Origin: Brugia malayi
Lineage: Eukaryota > Nematoda > Chromadorea > Rhabditida > Onchocercidae
NCBI RefSeq assembly: GCF_000002995.4
Contig: NW_025062284.1
Span: forward strand, 721,001 to 785,000
Reading direction: 5' to 3'
Length of the DNA: 64,000 bases
Made by a program: the position numbers and the translations under genes. The notes below the pieces were generated by a model that saw only the letters and a list, made by a program, of their open reading frames with translations, made no database searches and was not told the DNA's origin. Below, in pieces: positions 56,961 to 64,000 of this stretch (within the stretch, counting starts at the first letter, position 1; each line of letters begins with the position of its first letter).

Positions 56961-59132
56961 TTGAGCAACCGACTTTCTTAGTTAGTTTTGAAAGATAATT
57001 AATTTAAATTCCTACCATTACCAATCAATTTATAGCAAATAAACTAGCTATATGTCATTGTTCAATTTTGTCATCTTTTTTTCTAGAATAGTCCAAATGC
57101 GCATGCACAACCCGCGGTGCAAAATATTTTGGTAACCCCGGCAAAACAATATTATAAACAAAATGATCAACGTGAACGACAATCTCTCCAATATCAATTT
57201 GATCAACAATCTTCCCAATATTTGCCCAAAGTCCAACAACAATCACTCCGATATCGACCTCAACAGCATCAGCAACCTACCCAATATCAACCTCAGCAAC
57301 CCAGCCAATATCAACCTCAGCAACCCAGCCAATATCAACCTCAGCAACCTACCCAATATCAACCTCAACAACCTACCCAATATCAACCTCAGCAACCTAC
57401 CCAATATCAACCTCAACAACCCAGCCAATATCAACCTCAACAACCCAGCCAATATCAGCCTCAACAACCCGTCCAATATCAGCTTCAACAACAACCTATC
57501 CAATATCAGCTTCAACAACAACCCATCCAATATCAACCTCAACAACAATCTCCTCAGTATCAACCTCAACAACCGTATCCGGTGCGTGATCCTGAAGATG
57601 AAGCATATCTTCGAGAAGTGGAAGAATACGATCATTTTTGGGAAAATGAACATGTTAGTTTATATAAAATATTGATTTCATTAATTTTAAATAAATCATC
57701 ATAATAAGTATAAATAAATGAAAACGAGTAACAAATTTCATTTTTTTACAATATTTCCATTTTTTTCTTAAAAAAAAAAAATAAAAGAAAAATAAATTTT
57801 AAGTTTTATAGTTTATTTCTAATTTCAGGCTCGAACTGCATCATATTATCAATTACAGGTTTTTATTACAAATCAATAATTAATTACCTAAAATGTACTA
57901 TATAACTATGTATCATTTTTTTTTTTTTTAACTGACATTTGATTAATTAATTTTTTTCAGTATTTAAATTAATGATTAAAAGAGTAAATTGTTGAAAAAA
58001 AAAAAAATAAGCCTATCCAAGCATTAATTATAATAATGCTTGATAATTTTTAAATCTTAACTACTTTTATAATAATTACTCTTTCTTTGTATTGTTTATA
58101 ACCAATACAATTAATAATTCTAAATTTTAGCTTTAAATAATAAATCATTTTTCATAATTGTTTTTTCTCAATTAAATTTGAAATTTTCACTCAGGCAAAA
58201 GTAACAATATCACCAAATTATCAACCTATTCATTTGCAACAACAACAACAACAACAACAACAGCCACAACATCCACTGGTATTTTAATTGCTTTATAAAG
58301 TTTATTTAAATTTAAATTTCAAAAATTTCAATTAAGGCAAATATAAATTTATTGTCTCATACAATTCGATATTTAATTATATTTGGTTTTGACAAATTTT
58401 GAATGGAAAAATAATATTTCTATCAAACATAAAGTTTTAAAAATAAAATTTCTCATTCTTATTTTTTAAAGAAATTTTATCAGAAATAACCGTTACACAT
58501 AATATTTCTAATAGAACAAACAAATGGATTTTAATAATATGAACTCTTATTTGATGCAAATTATTTGATTTTTTGATAAATAATTTTTCTACTAATAAGC
58601 TGAAAGAAAAGATTCTTATTTGACATTAACCAATGCTAAAATATTCTAAAAATTCCAATTTTTTATTTATTTGTTTAATTTCAATTTTATTTATTTGTTT
58701 ATTTCATTCATTTTTTTTCCTATGTGTTTACTACAAAATCTGCTAAAAAGTTGTAAACAGATTATAAATTTAAAAAAATGGAATTTTTTATACGATTTTC
58801 AAGTAATTACGTTTGTTTTTAACTGATTTATTGTTTGCATGGCAATACTAACAATTGAGTGAAATAAAATTGAAGGACAAAAAAAAAAGAAAAAAAAAAA
58901 TTATTTTGTAAATTTTACAAAAAAAATTTTACAAAAAGTGATTTTTACAAAAAGATTAATTTTATAATTTAAAATTTCTATTTCTTCATTTAAAAAATTA
59001 AATTTAAATAAAAGTTAATTACAGATACAATATCAACAAACTGTCCCTTATCATTCTGCTCGTGCACCAACGCCATTTATTACTAGAAATTCTGAACAAT
59101 CAATGTATCAACCAATACAGAAACAACAACAA

Positions 59133-59163
<31 letters not shown>

Positions 59164-60038
59164 AATGGCAACAACAACTTTTAAAACCGCACAATTCAGG
59201 TTTAGAATTTAATTTGTTATTATTTTTTATATTTATATCAATTATAAAAATACGAATGAAGAAGGAATAAATATATTAAATGTTTTTTTTTTCAATCGAG
59301 TATTTTAAAAATATGTAAGAAAATTTTTGAATGAGATGCATTTAAATTTTATAATTATTCTAAATTAAATAATAATCAATCTAAAGAGAAGCAAGAGAGA
59401 GAGAGGGATAGAGAAAAGGGAGAAAAAGAAGAGAAAAAGGGAAAAGAGTGAAAAATCATGAGAAAAAAAAAATAAATAAATAAAATGATTATTTAGTTTA
59501 ATTTTTAATTTATTATTAGGTATTCAATCAGAAACCTCAAATTCAATAAAATCATCGAATCCGCTTCTTATCGATCTTGATACATTATCGAAAAATTTAT
59601 TTGGTAGCCTTTTTAACAACCAAAGGTATACTTTGCTTTACTTTCATTTCCTGTCATGATTTTTGATCAACGACAAATTTCATTTTTTTTAATATTAATT
59701 ACAAGAATTTTTTTTTTTAAAAAGATAAACTTAATTATAATCAAAAATATAAACTGAAAAAAATATATGTAAATCAAGCATTTCAAATATAAATTAAGCC
59801 AATGATAGTAGTGTTTCGAATTTTATAACTTCTTTTTAAGCTGACTGATACTGGAAGTTACTTTATTTGGTAAAACCAACTAATCAGTAACCATTAGTCA
59901 ATAACTGATTTAAATATATAAACAATAAAATTCTATAGATGTAAGAATTGTAAATATAAAAAAAAAAGCAAAATCGTATAAATAAATAATTTTGAAAAGA
60001 ATCTAAATTATTTTCGAAATTATTTTTACAGGAATTGA
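48134..60038 (+). CDS. secreted poly-Gln / Q-P-Y repeat protein, 16 exons
   Basis: Exons: 48134-48205, 49074-49218, 50544-50669, 51735-51874, 51955-52068, 53753-53866, 53989-54088, 54381-54509, 55496-55884, 56810-56980, 57087-57653, 57829-57858, 58195-58278, 59025-59199, 59520-59625 and 60032-60038. All have GT..AG borders and the phases join to 822 residues. Residues 1-22 are a signal peptide (MNLYSLYLFTILFATVCMLC), with no later membrane span, so the protein is probably secreted. In order: Pro/Leu-rich part (25-110); acidic linker with DDYDFYP; 14 Thr codons plus ITTT (252-269); a 130-residue mixed segment (314-443) with the least biased sequence; 49 Gln and one Arg (444-493), mostly CAA codons; an octapeptide region of QQPTQYQP type (about 561-662); an acidic block EDEAYLREVEEYDHFW; more poly-Gln (714-722 and 760s). 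The end is SLFNNQRN. If the last intron is retained, the tail would read QRYTLLYFHFLS instead. It resembles nematode Q/N-rich (pqn-type) secreted proteins only in composition. Cuticle or matrix use is an inference. Confidence 0.85.
48295..48905. repeat. ~94-115 bp tandem repeat x6, intron 1
   Basis: TTAAGTATTGAATTTATTGT and ATATTTAAGTATTCAATTTA recur; later copies gain GATAGTATGATAGAGA. Confidence 0.92.
49205..49880. repeat. donor-site minisatellite, intron 2, ~21 donor copies
   Basis: Starts inside exon 2 at ATTCCACTG|GTAAATCT and repeats as TTCCACCGGTAAATCTCTTA plus TAATTTTATGATAACAAAA, about 39 bp. ACCGGTAAATCT is often doubled. I count 21 YGGTAAAT/CAGTAAAT sites. Using the second (12 bases on) keeps frame and adds four residues; later sites hit a TAG. 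Confidence 0.95.
50690..51290. repeat. ~50-60 bp tandem repeat, ~10 copies, intron 3
   Basis: AATAAGTTTAAATTCGAGAA, then ATAGATTTTATAAAAAAAGG and CTAAT. Alternating CGAGAATTT and CGATAA(C/A)TTT versions. Confidence 0.9.
51622..51656 (+). other. possible alternative terminal exon
   Basis: AATTGTAG acceptor at 51621, then codons in the correct phase after exon 3 (GGEKKGALLLN) ending in TAA at 51656. If used, the protein would be cut to about 125 residues. There is no support beyond phase and acceptor. Confidence 0.25.
52430..53465. repeat. higher-order repeat ~376 bp, intron 5
   Basis: Small units of 22-24 bp (TTCTGATAACAATACATTAT) are grouped by spacers with TTTTTGTGATTTAATCAGT and ATTCATTTCCATTTCTGATA. 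The marker TATCGCTTCTGATAACAAT recurs at 53062 and 53438, 376 bp apart, and the flanking order is the same. Confidence 0.93.
54640..55490. repeat. ~80-90 bp tandem repeat, ~10 copies, intron 8
   Basis: AATTACGGATGATGTAAATG, ACGATCATATCAGAATTTAA and TTAATTAATTAATTACACC. The array ends at the exon 9 acceptor; the last bases before it (AAATTACGGATGTTGTAAAT) are a repeat copy. The first copy has AAATTACAG, a possible extra acceptor. Confidence 0.92.
55905..56809. repeat. ~190-bp repeat around GTCACCATTTGTCACC, intron 9
   Basis: Four or five irregular copies with GTGTCACCATTTGTCACCAA, TCTAGACGAGTAGATTATAA and CATTAATGCATTTCTGATAG. The last motif also forms the acceptor of the poly-Gln exon (TTACAATTATAG). 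(TA)n and T runs vary between copies. Confidence 0.92.
56605..56672. repeat. 68-bp T homopolymer
   Basis: Unbroken run of 68 T inside the intron 9 array. Length may be an assembly or sequencing estimate. Confidence 0.95.
57270..57565 (+). repeat. 24-bp coding repeat (octapeptide QQPxQYQP)
   Basis: In exon 11, about nine 24-bp units encode QQPTQYQP or QQPSQYQP, then two or three 27-bp units of QQQPIQYQL type. Synonymous CAA/CAG and AGC/ACC changes are spread among units. The opposite strand gives a poly-Leu/Ile frame that is only a shadow. Confidence 0.93.
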
Positions 60039-60110
60039 AACGAAATAACCAATCGATAGTTGTTGGTTTATTATTAAGCTTTACTGATGTTTTATTTTGC
60101 GCTATGGTGG

Positions 60111-60116
60111 AATAAA
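60111..60116 (+). terminator. poly(A) signal of the Gln-rich gene
   Basis: AATAAA 73 bases after the TGA, following GCGCTATGGTGG. Confidence 0.6.
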
Positions 60117-61400
60117 AAATAATTCGATGATTACTATATAATTATTATTGTTTTGAAATTAGATTTTAAATGTTAATTTGAGAATTTTTAGAAATGATAC
60201 ACTTTTGGTTTTCAATGTTTTATGTACATTAATTAATAGGTTATGTGCTTAAATTTTGTTTTAATTACTTTTAGAATTATATAATTTAAAAATGAAAAAA
60301 AAAAAAAAAAAAAAAAAAAACGATAACTGAAGAAATGCCTTCTGGCATCGATTGTTATTTGATAATTCCGATGAATTTATTTGCAATTAAAATTTTTATT
60401 TTAATTCGGTCTAATTCACTGTATGCACTTGACAATAGTGACACTAAGTAAACATATTTAGAAATTTGCTAAAAATAACATTTAAAATTTTTTTTTAAAA
60501 AGGCAATTAAAATTTAATCTTATTAAATCATTTAAAATTTTTTCTTTTTTTATCTAAATATAAAAAAAAAGAACAAATATTTGATTAACTAAAAAAATTG
60601 AATTACTTTTTGAAATATAATAATCACCTTTTTTTTTTTTTTTGCTAATAAAAATTCGGGAAAATGATTGAAAATATTTGCAAAATATTTAGCAGATAAT
60701 ATCTATTTCAAAAGAAAAAATATTTGAAATTGTAAAGATCAGTGGTGTTTTTTTTATTTCTTTCAATATTTTATTAATTTAATAGATTAATTTAAAAAAA
60801 AAAAAAAGGAGCGATAGCTTGATTTGTTGAAAATTGTTTATCATTAAATTTTTTTTTTTTTTTGCTTCATTTAAACGATATGCTAATTATTAGTTTCTTT
60901 TTGAAAAAAAAAAAAATTTTTTTTGTAACAAAAAAAGAAAAGTAAGAAAAGAATGAAAATATTAAAAAATTTATTTTGTATCATTAAAAATGATAATTTG
61001 AAGAAGAAAATTGCACATTTCTTTAGAATTTTTTTTTTTTGAAATTTATTTTATTTTGCTTAAAAAATGTAATTAAATTTTTCGCTTGAATAACTTAAAT
61101 TTTGATTTTTAATTTTAAAAATTAGTTTTTTTTTTTTTGTAATACTTACACTTAAGTATTATTTATATCATTATACTTTTATATAGGATTTATTTTAATT
61201 TTTTTTTTTTTTTTTTTTTAAATTTTAATATAAAAAGCAAAGAGGTTGAAAATGAAAAGAAATTATTTTCTTATTTTTCTTTTCTTGCTAATATATTAAC
61301 AAATATAATTGAATTTACAATGAAAATATCATTTTTTTTAAATCATATTGAATGACAATTTGCGCCACCGAAAATGTAACTACCAAATTTATTTATTATA
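60117..61400. other. A/T-rich intergenic DNA
   Basis: Homopolymers, no exon. A short stem at 60335-60348 (ATGCC-TTCT-GGCAT) with outer ATAAC/GTTAT follows a run of about 26 A. Confidence 0.55.
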
Positions 61401-61404
61401 ATTA

Positions 61405-61735
61405 TCTATTTATTTTTTTTAGTTTTTTATGAAAAAATGCGAATTTTATCTATCATTTATTTTATAAATCGAAAGAGAAATATTTTCCAGAAATATTTGT
61501 TAAATAAAAATAATTATTAAATAAATATAATATGGAATTGTTTAAGAAATTTTTTGTCAATCATTAACAAATTTTATTTTTTAGTTTTATGAAAAATGCG
61601 AATTTTATCTATCATTTATTTTATAAATCGAAAGAGAAATATTTTCCAGAAATATTTGTTAAATAAAAAATAATTATTAAATAAATATAATATGGAATTG
61701 TTTTAAGAAATTTTTTGTCAAATCATTTAAACGAA
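61405..61735. repeat. ~170-bp tandem duplication
   Basis: ATGCGAATTTTATCTATCAT through TATTTTCCAGAAATATTTGT and AATATGGAATTGTTTAAG, twice. Confidence 0.92.
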
Positions 61736-62309
61736 ATTTAATTCTTTTAATTTAAAATTGTTTGAAAAAGAAAAGTGTTTACGTACAGAGAGAATTCATA
61801 TTAGCAATGTATTTTCTCTGTTGTAATGGAAATTAGAATAAATAAGTTTTTTTTTTTTTTGAAATTAATTTTAATTTTATGCAAAAAATTTGTTTCCTAA
61901 ATTTTGCATATTTTTTATATAATATGTAAACAGCTGGAAAAAAAAATATTTTAAATCATTTTTCAATAAACATTTGAGTAAGGTGGACGGTTAAATTGTG
62001 CGCTCTTTGATAAGTTTAATTTTAAAATTTTAAAAATTTGTATTTTTAAAGTATTTTTAAAAATATGTGAATTTTATACGAATGAAATGGTCATTTTTGG
62101 TTGAACTGAAATTTTACTTTGAAATTGTAGAAACAATAATATTCAATTTATTAAAGTTAAAAAAAAAAAAATTTATTCGATCATTTTCAAACTTCAACAA
62201 TTACAATTTTGAAAAGTTCCAAACTAGGGGATTTTTCTAATTAAAGCATCTTTTTTATTTATTATTAAAAAATTTGCAATGAATTTCGAATATATGATTA
62301 AATAACTTT

Positions 62310-62600
62310 TATAGATGATTACAAATAATTTCACTTAAGTTTTATAAAAAAAAAATAGATGATAAGGTTTCATAAAAAAAAAAAAAAAATCAAATAATTT
62401 TATAATTTCACTTAGGTTTTACAAAAAAAAAAAAAAAAAAAAAAGAAATGGTAACAAATAATTTTATAATTTCACTTAGGTTTTATAAAAAAAAAAAATC
62501 ACAAATAATTTTATAATTTCAATTTAGGTTTTATAAAAAATAAAAAAAAAATAGATGACAACAAGTAATTTTATAATTTCACTTAGGTTTCATAAAATAA
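62310..62600. repeat. ~55-70 bp tandem repeat x5
   Basis: TAATTTTATAATTTCACTTA then GGTTTTATAAAA and an A run of changing length. Confidence 0.88.
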
Positions 62601-62832
62601 GTTTTATTTATCATAAAATTCTTTTCCCTAAGTAATATAAAACAATCATTAATTCCATTCATTCTGCTCGTAAAATTATTCAAACCATCCAATCAAAGTA
62701 TCAAAAGTCATATAATTGCCATACCATTCGTTTCCATCTTTTATTATTACTATTCGTCATTTGTTAGCTTTCATTGATGTATTTCTTCACCAAATAAAAA
62801 CAATCCATTAAACAATGATCGATAATCGTTAA

Positions 62833-62850
62833 AGGTCATCGTTAAGGTCA
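62833..62850 (+). promoter_or_regulatory. AGGTCA direct repeat with 6-base spacing
   Basis: AAAGGTCATCGTTAAGGTCA has two AGGTCA half-sites (62833-62838 and 62845-62850) just before the ATG at 62854. AGGTCA is the classic nuclear receptor half-site; use here is inferred only. Confidence 0.4.
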
Positions 62851-62853
62851 TAA

Positions 62854-63049
62854 ATGGCTGGAAATTTTGATACAGAAGCTTTAGTACTTATAGTACTCAC
62901 CTATATAACTCTGATCATTATTCTTTTACGCCTTGCACTTGCACTTTGTCAATTTACGATCAAAAAGGAAATTGAGCGAGCTAAGCAGATTGTATGTTGC
63001 AATTAATTATTATTAATAATTCAAATTTTATTCAAAAATTATAAATTAC

Positions 63050-63080
<31 letters not shown>

Positions 63081-64000
63081 GATATATCTTAGTAATTCTT
63101 CAGAAAATGATATTTCTTTTTTTTTAAAGTAATACTAAGGGAAACAGAAATCGATAAATAGGAACTTAAGTAAACAAAAATAAACAAAAATCATTTAAAA
63201 TTTTGAGTTACAATAAAAAAAAAAAATTTGCTTACTTAATAATATTACAATTCGGCAAATTTTACATTAATTTTTTCTAGGTTATTTTCAGTTTAAAAGT
63301 AAAAAAAAATGTAAATTAGTTCGGATTTAAATAAATAAATATCGATTAGTGAAAAAAAAAATTTTTAGATATTTAATTCATTTCTTATTAATTTTATTGC
63401 TTAATATTTACTAAAATGATAATTTTGATTTATTTGAAATAAACTGTTTGAGTAGTAAAATTTAGTCATTTTTAATAATTTTTATTTAGATATTTTCATT
63501 CATGCATTTTTGAAACAATTTTAGAAAAATACATTAATCAATTTAAATATTTAAATAAAATTACTGAAATTTGAAATGATCAAAATTTATAAAAAATTTT
63601 TCATCTAAAATTTGGTGTATTTTAGAGGGAACAATCTTTATCGCTTCAAAAAGTAGCAGTTATAGATGCTAATAATGAAAACAAACAAAATTCAAATGGA
63701 AATCATTTATCATCATTTAATTGCAAAAATAAATATCATGATAAGCCAATAAAGTAAGTCAGATGATTAATTATGATTAAATTATGAAAAATGATAACAA
63801 AAATATCATGATAAGCTAATAAAGTAAGTCAGATGATTAATTATGATTAAATTATGAAAAATGATAACAAAAATATCATGATAAGCTAATAAAGTAAGTC
63901 AGATGATTAATTATGATTAAATTATGAAAAATGATAACAAAAATATCATGATAAGCCAATAAAGTAAGTCAGATGATTAATTATGATTAAATTATGAAAA
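62854..64000 (+). CDS. single-span membrane protein, 5' part
   Basis: Exons 62854-62991 (46 codons) and 63626-63753 (42 codons plus two bases), joined in phase 0; the gene runs out of the window. It begins MAGNFDTEAL, then one hydrophobic span (VLIVLTYITLIIILLRLALA) and a basic/amphipathic stretch CQFTIKKEIERAKQIREQ. A polar Asn/Lys/Ser-rich tail follows, ending CKNKYHDKPIK. This is the layout of a small type I or III membrane protein with a cytoplasmic tail. I do not recognise a family. If the last donor (AA|gtaagt) is not used, the next in-frame codon is TAA, so an 89-residue protein ending DKPIK is possible. That donor and the last exon bases are copied in tandem downstream. Confidence 0.7.
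63731..64000. repeat. 70-bp tandem repeat x4 including an exon end and donor
   Basis: AAATATCATGATAAGCCAAT then AAAGTAAGTC begins at 63731, 63801, 63871 and 63941. The first copy is coding up to 63753; the others are intronic (or 3' UTR). Copies differ only at one C/T and continue to the window edge. Confidence 0.97.

Noticed and set aside
57048..57653. Antisense Leu/Ile-rich and sense Asn-rich frames over exon 11
   Set aside because: Shadows of the real QQPTQYQP reading frame, which alone joins neighbouring exons in phase.
60321..60360. Possible small RNA hairpin after a long A run
   Set aside because: The stem is only five base pairs with a short outer helix; too weak to call.

Overview
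The window reads as nuclear DNA from a nematode. The strongest evidence is a complete cuticle collagen gene on the minus strand, with an N-terminal anchor domain, an RLKR processing site, Gly-X-Y blocks and a [13 protein letters not shown] tail. A four-membrane-span protein of a type expanded in nematodes and many small exons with GT..AG introns fit this. The DNA is extremely A+T rich by eye (about four fifths or more) and full of poly-A/T runs. No bacterial, phage or organellar gene set is visible. I cannot name the species.

Six genes can be supported. Four are complete or nearly so and two are cut by the window edges. (1) 381-941 (+): 3' end of a RING-plus-coiled-coil protein, possibly TRAIP-like. 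(2) 7942-5333 (-): cuticle collagen, 4 exons, 311 residues. (3) 19302-14108 (-): tentative 4-exon membrane protein, 157 residues, with a second candidate last exon. (4) 27476-21851 (-): 4-exon LAPTM4/DUF7027-like tetraspan protein, 179 residues. (5) 48134-60038 (+): 16-exon secreted protein of 822 residues with a Thr run, a 50-codon poly-Gln tract and an octapeptide Q/P/Y repeat region. (6) 62854 onward (+): start of a single-span membrane protein, cut by the right edge. Exon phases join without a frameshift in all four genes that have a start and a stop in the window. Most of the other open frames lie in repeats.

About half of the window is tandem repeats. At least 40 separate arrays are present, with units from 1 bp to about 376 bp. 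Genes 2-5 carry arrays in their larger introns, and those arrays explain most of the intron length. Several arrays start exactly at an exon boundary and have copied the splice site. The clearest cases are about 21 copies of the donor after exon 2 of gene 5, and four exact 70-bp copies of an exon end plus its donor in gene 6. Many arrays with unrelated units share the core TGATAA/TTATCA. Between about 29 kb and 48 kb I find no gene, only repeats and homopolymer-rich DNA.

The genes do not form one pathway. Collagen, the secreted Gln-rich protein and the membrane proteins would suit surface or secretory tissue, but that is only suggestive. The most unusual things here are the splice-site arrays, the uncharacterised poly-Gln secreted protein, a perfect 34-bp palindrome, a hairpin beside a CpG-rich patch, and the recurrence of GATA-type cores across unrelated satellites.
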